NCBI RefSeq assembly: GCF_014203645.1
Contig: NZ_JACHJL010000002.1
Coordinates: forward strand, 186,001-250,000
From: Streptomyces zagrosensis
GTDB lineage: Bacteria; Actinomycetota; Actinomycetes; Streptomycetales; Streptomycetaceae
DNA: 64,000 bases
Direction: 5' to 3'
In this document: piece by piece, positions 1-7,778 of the stretch
Position numbering within the stretch: the first letter of the stretch is position 1
Layout: the number at the start of each line of letters is the position of its first letter
Notes under the pieces: generated by a model
Databases searched by the model: none
Seen by the model: the letters and a program-made list of their open reading frames with translations, nothing else
Told to the model about the DNA's origin: nothing
Program-made: the position numbers and the translations under genes

Positions 1-1
1 C

Positions 2-292
2 ATCGACGCGGAGTTGTTGCGCGTAGCGATGTGGCAGGCGGCTCGGCACGGGCTGAACGGGGAGCTACTCGACCCATTGGGCCGGCGCCGACCCGCGGGC
101 GACGTGGTGCGCAAGCTGTTGCATCACCTCGCCCCGGCGTTGCAGGGGGCCACTGACGCGCATGAGGTGACTGCGCTGGTCCACCGCCTGTTGAAGGAGG
201 GAAACGGCGCCGATCGGCAACGCCGGGCCTTGGCTGACGGCGGTCTGCCCGCGGTCATGGAATTGATCGTCGAGGACGGCAGTTCGGCGTGA
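2..292 (+). CDS. Carboxylate-amine ligase (YbdK/GCS2 family), 3' end only
   Basis: The reading frame is open from the first complete codon at base 2 and stops at 292, so only the last 96 residues of a gene that starts outside the window are present. The tail (A-R-H-G-L then a conserved D-P-L and a long helical stretch ending in a hydrophobic L-I-V-E) resembles the C-terminus of the glutamate-cysteine ligase-like carboxylate-amine ligases common in Streptomyces, which join a carboxylate to an amine using ATP. The catalytic part is not visible, so the assignment rests on the tail alone. An internal TTG at 14 is not a real start because the frame continues upstream. Confidence 0.6.
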   Translation: MDAELLRVAMWQAARHGLNGELLDPLGRRRPAGDVVRKLLHHLAPALQGATDAHEVTALVHRLLKEGNGADRQRRALADGGLPAVMELIVEDGSSA

Positions 293-325
293 ACACCCGG
301 CTGCGGGTGGGGCGCGGCCGATGCG

Positions 326-1174
326 TCAGCGGGGTGTGGGCACCGGGGCGGGCCTCGCCGGCGTATCTTGCGGCTGTCTGACGCCGTGCCGTCCGATGGG
401 AAGCATCAGGGGCCGGCCGGAAACAGGGTCCTCGATGATGTGGCTGTTGAGGCCGAACACCGCGCGGACGTTCTCCTTTGTCAGTACCTCGTGCGGCGTC
501 CCGGCCGCGTGCAGCCGGCCCGCTGCCAGCGCGACGATGTGGTCGGCGTATCGGGCGGCGAGGTTGAGGTCGTGCAGGACCATGACGACGGTCGTTCCCC
601 GCGCGTGGTTGAGGTCCGTCAGCAGGTCGAGGACTTCGACCTGGTGGCTCGCGTCAAGGAAGGTGGTGGGCTCGTCCAGCATCAGGATGTCGGTCTGCTG
701 GGCGAGCGCCATCGCGATCCACACCCGCTGGCGCTGGCCACCGGAGAGTTCGTCCACGCAGCGGTCGGCGAGGGTCGTGGTGTCCGTCGCCTCCAGGGCC
801 GCCGCCACGGCCGTGTCGTCCTCGGCGTTCCAACGGGAGAACACCCGCTGGTGCGGATGGCGCCCGCGGCCGACGAGGTCGGCGACGGTGATCCCCTCGG
901 GAGCGACCGGCGACTGGGGCAACAGGCCGAGCGTACGGGCGAGTTCCTTGGCGGGTACGCGGTGCACCTCTTTGCCGTCCAAAACGACGCGGCCCTCGCG
1001 CGGCTTCAGGAGGCGGGACATGGACCGTAGGAGCGTGGACTTGCCGCAGGCGTTCGCGCCGACGATCGCGGTGATCTCACCCGGCGGTACGGTCAGGTCG
1101 AGGGAGTTCACCACGGCGCGGTCGCCGTAGCCAAGGGTGAGCCGTTCGGCGGCCAGGGAGTGGGTCGTGGTCAT
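326..1174 (-). CDS. Iron-siderophore ABC transporter ATP-binding protein (FepC/FecE type)
   Basis: This 282-residue ATPase powers uptake of ferric siderophores through the two permeases encoded just upstream. Visible motifs are Walker A (G-A-N-A-C-G-K-S-T, about residues 39-47), the ABC signature L-S-G-G-Q-R-Q-R, Walker B followed by D-E-P-T-T, and a switch histidine in V-L-H-D-L-N. The M-T-T-T-H start at 1174 overlaps the permease stop in an ATGA, which shows translational coupling; a longer upstream extension in frame exists but runs through the permease gene and was discarded. It is the last gene of the four-gene importer operon. Length and motifs are standard for the family. Confidence 0.95.
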   Translation of the reverse strand: MTTTHSLAAERLTLGYGDRAVVNSLDLTVPPGEITAIVGANACGKSTLLRSMSRLLKPREGRVVLDGKEVHRVPAKELARTLGLLPQSPVAPEGITVADLVGRGRHPHQRVFSRWNAEDDTAVAAALEATDTTTLADRCVDELSGGQRQRVWIAMALAQQTDILMLDEPTTFLDASHQVEVLDLLTDLNHARGTTVVMVLHDLNLAARYADHIVALAAGRLHAAGTPHEVLTKENVRAVFGLNSHIIEDPVSGRPLMLPIGRHGVRQPQDTPARPAPVPTPR

Positions 1175-2226
1175 AGCGAGCCTCCTGCCCGGTTGGTGCG
1201 GATGATCAGGTAGACCAGATAGGGCGCGCCGAGCACGCCGGTGACGACGCCCACCGGGAAGCGGGTGTCGAAGGCGTACTGGCCGGTGAAGTCGGCGACC
1301 AGGACCAGCAGCGAGCCGACCAGTCCTGCGGGTACCAGGAGCGAGCCGCCCGGCCCGGTGATGCGCGCCGCGATGGGCCCGGACAGGAAGGCGACGAAGG
1401 CGATCGGCCCGGCAGCGGCCGTGGCGAACGCGATCAGGCCAACAGCGGCGACGATCACGGTGAGGCGGGTGCGTTCGACGCGGACCCCGAGGGCGGAGGC
1501 GGTGTCGTCGCCGAGTTGCATCGCCGACAGGTTTCGCGCGTGCGACAGCAGTACGGGGCACAGCACCGCCAGCGCTATGACGGCGGGCCTGGTCTGGTCC
1601 CAGGTGGTGCCGTTGAGGCTGCCGGTCAGCCAGCGCATCGCCTCTTGCAGGTCCCACTCGGCGGCCTGCGAGAGCACGTACGCGACGACGCTGTCGAGCA
1701 TCGACGCGATGCCGATGCCGATGAGTACGAGCCGGGTGCCGACCACTCCGTCCGTGAACGCCAGGGTGTAGACGAGCAGCGCCACGGCGAGGGCGGCGGC
1801 GATCGCGATGACCGACACCTGCGTCTCGCCGAGGGACAGCGAGACGATCGCGATGGCCGCCCCGGCGCTCGCGCCCGAGCTGATGCCGATGACGTCGGGG
1901 CTGGCGAGCGGGTTACGCAGCATGGTTTGGAAGGTGACGCCGGCCAGGCCGAAGCTGAAGCCCACCACCATGGCGAGTACGGCCCGCGGCAGTCGCAGCC
2001 GCCCGACCGTGAACGTTGCCCCCGGCACCTGCTCGCCGATGACGACCCGGAGCACGGCGTCGAGCGGGTAGTACGTCTGCCCGCACATGAGGGTCACGAT
2101 GAACGCGACGAGCACCAGGGCGGCCAGCAACACGATGACCGCGCGGCGGCGCAAGGCCCGGCGCGCCCGGCCGCGGGCCACCAGTTCGGTGGGAGGCGGT
2201 GGCGTGGAAAGGACGACGGTGCTCAC
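1171..2226 (-). CDS. FecCD-family iron-siderophore permease (second subunit)
   Basis: A 351-residue integral membrane protein of the FecCD family, forming half of the inner-membrane channel for ferric siderophores. It has a short basic N-terminus, then about ten hydrophobic segments; the family-typical R-L-P-R near residue 80, the G-x-x-x-Q-x-x-x-R-N-P-L-A-x-P-x-x-x-G stretch near residues 93-113 and a conserved G-P-I-A-F near residue 274 are readable. The GTG start at 2226 overlaps the stop of the other permease (GTGA), and its own stop overlaps the ATPase start. Substrate identity cannot be told from the permease. Confidence 0.93.
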   Translation of the reverse strand: MSTVVLSTPPPPTELVARGRARRALRRRAVIVLLAALVLVAFIVTLMCGQTYYPLDAVLRVVIGEQVPGATFTVGRLRLPRAVLAMVVGFSFGLAGVTFQTMLRNPLASPDVIGISSGASAGAAIAIVSLSLGETQVSVIAIAAALAVALLVYTLAFTDGVVGTRLVLIGIGIASMLDSVVAYVLSQAAEWDLQEAMRWLTGSLNGTTWDQTRPAVIALAVLCPVLLSHARNLSAMQLGDDTASALGVRVERTRLTVIVAAVGLIAFATAAAGPIAFVAFLSGPIAARITGPGGSLLVPAGLVGSLLVLVADFTGQYAFDTRFPVGVVTGVLGAPYLVYLIIRTNRAGGSL

Positions 2227-3266
2227 AGCGCACGCACCTTTTGGCTACGGACGATCCAGACGAAGAACGGGGCCCCGATGAGCGCCGTAACGATGCCCAC
2301 ATCGATCTCAGCGGGCCGGGCCACGACTCGGCCGACCACGTCGGCCGCCGTGAGCAGTGCCGCGCCAAGGAGCGCGGCGAAGGGCAGCAGCCAGCGGTGG
2401 TCCACGCCGACGAGGAGCCGGCAGGCGTGCGGGACGACGAGGCCGACGAAGCCGATCGGCCCGGCAACCGCGGTCGCCGAGCCGCACAGCACGACGGCGC
2501 CGAGCGCGGCCACGCCCCGGGCCACGGCGACCCGTTCGCCGAGCCCCGCCGCGAGTTCCTCGCCCAGCGCCAGCGAGTTCAGCGCCTTGGCCGACAGCAG
2601 GCAGATCACGAACCCTGTCGCGAGAAAGGGCAGCACGTGCCCGATGCGCTCGTAGGAGGCGCCGCCCACCCCGCCGATCTGCCAGAGCCGGAAGCTGCCG
2701 GCTATGTCGTTGCGGGGCAGCACCACGGCGGTGACCAGGGAGGCGAAAGCGGCCGATGTCGCGGCTCCGGACAGTGCCAGTTTCAGTGGAGTGGCGCCAC
2801 CTCGCCCGAGCGTGCCGACGCCGTACACGAACACGGCCGACAGCCCCGCTCCCGCCATCGCGACCCATATGTAGCCGGTCGGTGAGGAGAGTCCGAAGAA
2901 GGCAACCGCCGTGACCACGGCGAGCGATGCGCCCATGTTGACCCCGAGGATGCCCGGATCGGCGAGCGGATTACGCGTCACCCCCTGCATGACGGCGCCC
3001 GCGAGGCCAAGCGCGGCACCGATCAGCACCGCAAGCACCGTACGGGGTATGCGCTTGCCGACCGCCGCCTGTTCCAGGGACTCGTCCGCGCCCCCGATGG
3101 CGGCCCAGATGTCGGACCAGCCGACGTTCCGGGACCCGAACGCGACAGAGGCCACCATGAGCGCGGCCAACACCAGAGCCGCCACGAGTAGCCACAGCAG
3201 CCGCACGCGCGCCGGACGCCGCACCACGGCGGCGTCCGGCAGGCGGCGGGCAGTGGCCGGCTTCAC
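2223..3266 (-). CDS. FecCD-family iron-siderophore permease (first subunit)
   Basis: A 347-residue FecCD permease, the partner of the following gene, with which it would form a heterodimeric channel. It contains R-I-P-R-T-V-L-A near residue 72, the hallmark Q-G-V-T-R-N-P-L-A-D-P-x-x-L-G stretch near residues 94-108 and G-P-I-G-F-V-G-L-V-V-P-H near residue 268, all diagnostic for the family. GTG start at 3266, overlapping the stop of the binding-protein gene (GTGA). Paired, non-identical FecCD genes followed by one ATPase are the usual layout in actinobacterial siderophore importers. Confidence 0.93.
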   Translation of the reverse strand: MKPATARRLPDAAVVRRPARVRLLWLLVAALVLAALMVASVAFGSRNVGWSDIWAAIGGADESLEQAAVGKRIPRTVLAVLIGAALGLAGAVMQGVTRNPLADPGILGVNMGASLAVVTAVAFFGLSSPTGYIWVAMAGAGLSAVFVYGVGTLGRGGATPLKLALSGAATSAAFASLVTAVVLPRNDIAGSFRLWQIGGVGGASYERIGHVLPFLATGFVICLLSAKALNSLALGEELAAGLGERVAVARGVAALGAVVLCGSATAVAGPIGFVGLVVPHACRLLVGVDHRWLLPFAALLGAALLTAADVVGRVVARPAEIDVGIVTALIGAPFFVWIVRSQKVRAL

Positions 3267-4336
3267 TTGACCTTGTCCGCGGCCTTGGCCAGCGCGGCGA
3301 CGTAGTCATCAAGCACCCATGAGATCGACAGCGGCGTCGGGTTGGCCGCCGTCGCGAGAGGCGAGCTGCCGGGCAGCAGGTACATCGAGCCGCGGTCGAT
3401 CGCGGGGACCTTGGACACCAGCGGGTCATCGCGCAGCGTCTTGGCGAGCTTGCCCTTGTCGTCGCCGTAGCCGGTGACGATATCGACGTCGTTGAACGCG
3501 TCGATCTGCTCGGCGCTGCGCGTGAGCGCGAACTTGTCGGTGCCCTTCGACGCCTTGGCGATGCTGTCGGGGATCTTCAGGCCGAGGTCCTCGAAGAACA
3601 GCGTCCGGGTGTCGTGGGCGGTGTAGAAGCCGACCTCGCTGACGTCTCCCGGGTCGATGTGCGTCATGAACATCGCCGACTTGCCCTTGAGCTGCGGGTA
3701 CTTGGCGACGGTCCGAGTGATCTGACCCTCCAGGTTCCCGATCAGCTTCTCGCCTTCGGCGCCGAGCCCGATGGCCTTGCTGTTGGTGCGCACGATCTCC
3801 CGCCACGGCGTCGCCCACGGGGCATCGGGGTACGCCACCACGGGGGCTATTTCGCTGAGCGTGGCGTAGTCCTGCTTGGTCAGGCCGGAGTAGGCGGCGA
3901 GGATGACGTCGGGCTTGGTGTCGGCGACGGCCTCGAAGTCGATGCCGTCGTTCTCGTCGAACAGCACCGGAGTCTTCGCGTGCAAGGCGTCGAGCTTCTT
4001 CTCCACCCAGGGAAGCACCCCGTCGCCGTCGTCGTCCCCGAAGTCCGCCTTGGCCATGCCGACAGGGACGACGCCGAGCGCCAGCGGCACCTCGTGGTTG
4101 GCCCAATTCACCGTGGCGACGCGCTTCGGTTTTTTAGGGATGACGGTCTTGCCCAGGGCGTGCTCAACCGTGAGCGGGAACGCGCCGGAAGTCGAAGAGG
4201 AGTCGGAGGAATCGGCGGCGGGGTTCTTCCCTCCCCCGCCCTTGGCGTCGTCCCCGGACGAGGAGGGGCCGCCGCAGGCCGCGAGGGTCATAAGGGCGGC
4301 TGCTGCGGTGAGCAGACGCAGGCGATATGCGCGCAT
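3263..4336 (-). CDS. Iron-siderophore ABC transporter substrate-binding lipoprotein
   Basis: A 357-residue periplasmic-binding-protein-type lipoprotein (FhuD/FepB fold) that captures the ferric siderophore outside the membrane. The ATG at 4336 is chosen because it begins a classic lipoprotein signal (basic M-R-A-Y-R-L-R, hydrophobic core, lipobox L-A-A-C with Cys21) and has a GGAG about 11 bases upstream; the frame extends further but has no signal there. A Ser/Gly/Asp-rich linker follows, then the mature domain with K-R-V-A-T-V near its start and the family-typical K-P-D-V-I-L-A. First gene of the operon, downstream of the iron box at 4491, so iron-repressed expression is likely. Confidence 0.92.
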   Translation of the reverse strand: MRAYRLRLLTAAAALMTLAACGGPSSSGDDAKGGGGKNPAADSSDSSSTSGAFPLTVEHALGKTVIPKKPKRVATVNWANHEVPLALGVVPVGMAKADFGDDDGDGVLPWVEKKLDALHAKTPVLFDENDGIDFEAVADTKPDVILAAYSGLTKQDYATLSEIAPVVAYPDAPWATPWREIVRTNSKAIGLGAEGEKLIGNLEGQITRTVAKYPQLKGKSAMFMTHIDPGDVSEVGFYTAHDTRTLFFEDLGLKIPDSIAKASKGTDKFALTRSAEQIDAFNDVDIVTGYGDDKGKLAKTLRDDPLVSKVPAIDRGSMYLLPGSSPLATAANPTPLSISWVLDDYVAALAKAADKVK

Positions 4337-4425
4337 GATGGACAAACTCCACTGATCCGGATGCCAGGTGCCGGCCCTCACACGCCTGGGCCCGGGATGC
4401 CGTCGTGGAGTTGTGCGCACCGCAC

Positions 4426-4477
4426 TGAGTACAAACGCTGAAGACAAGCACTGAGGACAAACGTCGAGTACAAACGC
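4426..4477. repeat. Three copies of an 11-base direct repeat in the importer leader
   Basis: GAGTACAAACG occurs at 4426-4436 and 4467-4477, with GAGGACAAACG at 4454-4464, and related ACAAG words between and after them. They lie between the iron box and the start of the binding-protein gene, so they would be in the 5' leader if transcription starts at the iron box. No function is known to me; they may be a binding array or simple slippage. Confidence 0.6.
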
Positions 4478-4490
4478 CAGCACAAGCACT

Positions 4491-4509
4491 TAGGTAAGGC
4501 TTGCCTTCG
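4491..4509. promoter_or_regulatory. DtxR/IdeR (DmdR)-type iron box
   Basis: TTAGGTAAGGCTTGCCTTC matches the 19-base DtxR/IdeR consensus (TTAGGTTAGSCTAACCTAA) at 14 positions, including the whole left TTAGGT and the central GSCT. In Streptomyces the DmdR1 repressor binds such boxes with Fe2+ and shuts off siderophore genes. It sits about 155 bases upstream of the binding-lipoprotein start, in the promoter region of the importer operon and downstream of the AraC gene. Confidence 0.8.
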
Positions 4510-4630
4510 TACCCTAAGAGACCGTGGATCTTTGTCGCAACCAGCCTTATGAGACACCCGTTGTAGCGATTGGGACTCATACCCATACAGCGCAAGGAGG
4601 AATGTGCCCCGCTTGGCTGGAAAGGGCGAC

Positions 4631-5458
4631 TCAAAGGGCCCGGAACGCGGCCGGAGTGAGCCCGGTCGTGCGCCGGAAGGCCGCCCCGAAGGCGCTCGCC
4701 GACCGGTAACCGACCTCTTCGGCCACGGCCTCCACCTCCCGGCCCCGGGTGAGCAGGGCAACGGCGTGCTGAGCCCGGACCGAGGCGACCCAGCGCGCAA
4801 AGCTGGTGCCGGTCTCCGCGCTGAAAGCGCGACTGATCGTGCGGGCACTGACACCCAACTGCGCCGACCAGTTGGCCAGCGTGCGCTGGTCGCCCGGGTC
4901 CGCGCGGAGGGCGTCTGCGATGGGGCGCAGCAGGGCCGAGGTGGGGGTGTGGACGAGCAGTTCGCGCGGTGAGGGTTCGAGCACGTCAAGCACCATCGCC
5001 TCCGTGATCGTCCGCGAGGCGGGGGCCAGTGGGGCATCGCCGAGTCGCTCAAGGAGCAGCCGCAGCAGCGGGGTGATCTCGACGGCCACCGGTGTGTCGG
5101 AGATGGATGGCGTGGTGTGGAAGCCGAAGAAGCTCGCCCGAAACCAGGTCCCGGCGATCGCCGAACCCGAGTGCAGCGTGCCGGCGGGCATCCACAGGCC
5201 GAGCGCGGGGGTGATCGTCCACACGCGCGCCCCGACGACGGCCATCGATGCGCCGCGCTCGTTCCACAGCAGTTCGTGGAAGGGGTGGGAATGCTCGCCC
5301 CAGGTGGTGTCGTGCGCGACGATCTCGTCGTACGCCTGGATCGCGAACGGCACCGCCACCGCGCCCGCGGCGACCACCGGCAGCGTCCGCACCTCCCGAG
5401 TCACCCGCGGGGCACCGGGGGCCGGGCAGGATGCGGCCTGACGGCGAGGGGACGACAT
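4631..5458 (-). CDS. AraC-family transcriptional regulator
   Basis: A 275-residue regulator with an N-terminal cupin-like sensor domain (H-S-H-P-F-H-E-L-L near residues 56-64, then W-T-I-T-P and W-M-P-A-G) and a C-terminal double helix-turn-helix of the AraC type (L-A-N-W-S-A-Q-L-G-V-S-A-R-T-I-S-R-A-F near residue 193, then E-V-G-Y-R-S-A-S-A-F-G-A-A-F-R-R-T-T-G near the end). Start ATG at 5458. It reads in the same direction as the iron importer operon and lies just upstream of it, so control of siderophore uptake is the natural guess, with the siderophore as possible inducer. This link is inferred from position only. Confidence 0.9.
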   Translation of the reverse strand: MSSPRRQAASCPAPGAPRVTREVRTLPVVAAGAVAVPFAIQAYDEIVAHDTTWGEHSHPFHELLWNERGASMAVVGARVWTITPALGLWMPAGTLHSGSAIAGTWFRASFFGFHTTPSISDTPVAVEITPLLRLLLERLGDAPLAPASRTITEAMVLDVLEPSPRELLVHTPTSALLRPIADALRADPGDQRTLANWSAQLGVSARTISRAFSAETGTSFARWVASVRAQHAVALLTRGREVEAVAEEVGYRSASAFGAAFRRTTGLTPAAFRAL

Positions 5459-6016
5459 GCCCTCACCCTAGGACCGGGCCCCTTCCCGGCAGCTGGCGGG
5501 CCACCGAGCCCCGGCCTGTGGGCGGGCCGCAAAGGCCCGAAACCGAAGGGGCGGCCATCCAGCGGGCCTGAGCGCCACCGGCATCGGGGCGCGCATGGAC
5601 GCCGTACGGCAGAGCGCGCCAAGTGGCGCTTATAGTGGGCCTGCCACTTCGCGGTCAACTCACCTCCCTACGCCGGGAGTTCGAGCATTGTCGGCCAAAA
5701 ATCTTAGATTCGGCCAAGCCTGCCCCGGGTGTCTGATTTCGTGCGTCGGCGAGCCCGCATCTTCGGGTGTACGGCCTGACCTTCGGGTTGTTCGGGCAAA
5801 GGCGGACCCGGCCGAGTGCTCCCCGAGCGGCTGGGCGTGCGCGGCAGCGGTGAGTGATGGGCGCAGCGGGCGAGGCCGGGCGGTCTACCTGGGGATTCGG
5901 CGCGTTTCGTGCGTACGTTCGATGTGGCTCATTTCACCCTCTTGGGAACGTCGCTCTGCGACCATCTACGCCCTAGTGAAAATCCAGCCATACGGTCTGC
6001 CGTGGGGGGAGAGGCC
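5459..6016. other. Divergent intergenic region between AraC and Crp genes, no gene seen
   Basis: These 558 bases separate two genes that read away from each other and should hold both promoters. The nominal reading frames here have no family resemblance and no convincing ribosome site. The strong GGGGGGAGAGG just before 6017 is the ribosome site of the Crp gene. Confidence 0.5.
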
Positions 6017-6727
6017 ATGGGGCTGCTCGGCAACGAATTGGGGTTCGCGCGCGCTCTGACAACTCAGGAGCACGAGAGCGTGATGGCCCTCGGAAACCCA
6101 AAGCACTACATAGCCGACGCCCATCTCATGACGCAGGGCGACCGCACACGTCACATCATGATCATAATAAGGGGCTGGGTGACCGTTTCCGTGGCCACGG
6201 ACCGGGGCGCCACGCGGCTGATACTCGGCTTGCGCGGGCCCGGCGAACTCGTCGGTGAAATGGCCGCGTTGGACAGTCATCCGCGCAGCGCCACCGTGCG
6301 CGCGCTGGGCCCGGTGGAGGCCCACCTCATAGCCGGGGACGCGTTCCGCCGCTTTCTCGCCCTGCATCCCCGGGTCAGCAGTTTGGTGATACGCCAGCTC
6401 ACCTTCCGCCTTCGCAACGCCGACCAGGAGCGGTCCGCGCTCGCCTCTCTCACCGTGTTGCAGCGCCTGGCCTCCCGCCTGTCGGAACTTTCGCGCGCCG
6501 ACCCGTCCGGCCCGTACACCCGCTCCGTTTCCGGTCCTTCACCCACGGGCACCGCCGTCCATCTGGCGCAGGACGAACTGGCCGCAACCGTTGGCGCCAC
6601 CCGCGAAGCCGTCGCCAAGGCGCTGCGGCTGCTGCGTACCCAAGACGTCGTACGCACCGGCAATCGCATGGTGCAGGTGCTCGACCCGGAGTTGCTCGCC
6701 CTTCTCGCGGAGGGCCATCGGGAGTAG
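6017..6727 (+). CDS. Crp/Fnr-family cyclic-nucleotide-type transcriptional regulator
   Basis: A 236-residue protein with an N-terminal cNMP-binding beta-barrel (G-E-L-V-G-E-M-A-A-L-D followed by P-R-S-A-T-V-R-A-L, the phosphate-binding cassette pattern with G-E and R-S-A) and a C-terminal winged helix (Q-D-E-L-A-A-T-V-G-A-T-R-E-A-V-A-K-A-L). Start ATG at 6017 is supported by GGGGGGAGAGG six bases upstream; an in-frame ATG at 5909 lacks one. It directly precedes a cyclase-like gene and a Pycsar-effector-like gene on the same strand, so it may sense the nucleotide made next door and control the cluster. Most Streptomyces Crp-like proteins have unknown ligands, so this is inference. Confidence 0.9.
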   Translation: MGLLGNELGFARALTTQEHESVMALGNPKHYIADAHLMTQGDRTRHIMIIIRGWVTVSVATDRGATRLILGLRGPGELVGEMAALDSHPRSATVRALGPVEAHLIAGDAFRRFLALHPRVSSLVIRQLTFRLRNADQERSALASLTVLQRLASRLSELSRADPSGPYTRSVSGPSPTGTAVHLAQDELAATVGATREAVAKALRLLRTQDVVRTGNRMVQVLDPELLALLAEGHRE

Positions 6728-6822
6728 CCGGAGTCGGGCCGTGTGTAAACGGCTACAGACGGCCCTTGGTCCCGGGTCGGAAGCTGGAGCGGGACGACAA
6801 GCGAAGAGAACGGGGGCACGGG

Positions 6823-7773
6823 GTGGACCAGGTCGCGATGGACGTCGCCGAGGCACGCTACGAGTTGGTGATCAGCGTCGATGCGCGGCGTTCCGGCGAG
6901 TACGACGACGTGGACAAGTCACGTATGCGCGCTCAGATCTACCGGGTGCTAGAGGCGGCATTCGCCCACGCCAAGGTCGCGCGGGACGCCCTGCACCTGG
7001 AGGACCGCGGCGACGGCGTGTTGGTGTCGGTGGCCGGCCACATCGCGGTGACCCGACTCCTTGGGCTGTGGATGGTCGAGGTGCACGAGAACCTGCGGGG
7101 TGAGAACCGCGCCCTGCGCGTACCGCTGGGGCTGCGCGTTGGCATGCACGTCGGCCCGGTCCGGCATGACGAGCGGGGCATCGCCGGGCGCGCGGTGGAT
7201 CTCGCCTGCCGGCTGGCGGACTCCTCCGTTGCCCGGCAGTTGCTGGACGCCGAGGGGGCCGACCTCGTCCTGGTGGTCTCGGATTCGCTGTACGCGGACG
7301 TCGTCAGCAGCGGCGGCAAGTTCATCGAGCCCGCGCACTACTCTTCAGCCCGGCTTCAGCTCAAGGAGGGCGAGGTCACCGCCTGGTTCCAGCTCCCCGG
7401 CCGGCCCCGCCCCACCATGCCCGTGATGACGCCGCCCATCGAGCGGACGCCGGTCGATTCGCCGCCGGCCGATTCGCCGCCGGCCGCCGACACATCGGCT
7501 GAGACGGGTACAACGCCCGCCCCCACGCCCCCGTCCACCGTCACGGACGGCAGCGCAGACGCCACCACGGACGCCGGCACGGACACCAGCACAGCCACGG
7601 ACACCAGCACAGGCACCAGCACAGGCACAGACACAGGCGGCGACGACCAGGCCGGGGCATCGGGCGCCCAGTACACCGTGCACGGCGACATGTCTCAGCA
7701 CCGGCACAACGTCTATCTACGGCCCGTGCACATCGGGCGGACCACCGGCGGCGCCGGGCCGCGGAAGGGTTGA
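6823..7773 (+). CDS. Class III nucleotide cyclase-like protein with C-terminal signalling tail
   Basis: A 316-residue protein. Residues 10-185 read as a class III cyclase homology domain: V-I-S-V-D20-A-R opens the fold, E-D-R-G-D64-G-V-L supplies the second metal-binding Asp, L-R-V-G-M-H-V-G-P-V is the core strand, and G-R-A-V-D126-L-A-C-R130-L matches the position of the catalytic N-x-x-A-A-R motif with Asp for Asn and Arg kept. It may therefore be active with altered specificity or be a sensor. Residues 195-290 are a Pro/Thr/Asp low-complexity linker encoded by near-tandem ACGGACACCAGC words. The last 30 residues end in V-Y-L-R-P-V-H-I-G, echoed in the next protein. The GTG at 6823 follows a GGGGG ribosome site; a longer TTG start at 6766 is less likely. 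Confidence 0.72.
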   Translation: MDQVAMDVAEARYELVISVDARRSGEYDDVDKSRMRAQIYRVLEAAFAHAKVARDALHLEDRGDGVLVSVAGHIAVTRLLGLWMVEVHENLRGENRALRVPLGLRVGMHVGPVRHDERGIAGRAVDLACRLADSSVARQLLDAEGADLVLVVSDSLYADVVSSGGKFIEPAHYSSARLQLKEGEVTAWFQLPGRPRPTMPVMTPPIERTPVDSPPADSPPAADTSAETGTTPAPTPPSTVTDGSADATTDAGTDTSTATDTSTGTSTGTDTGGDDQAGASGAQYTVHGDMSQHRHNVYLRPVHIGRTTGGAGPRKG

Positions 7774-7778
7774 GCCAC

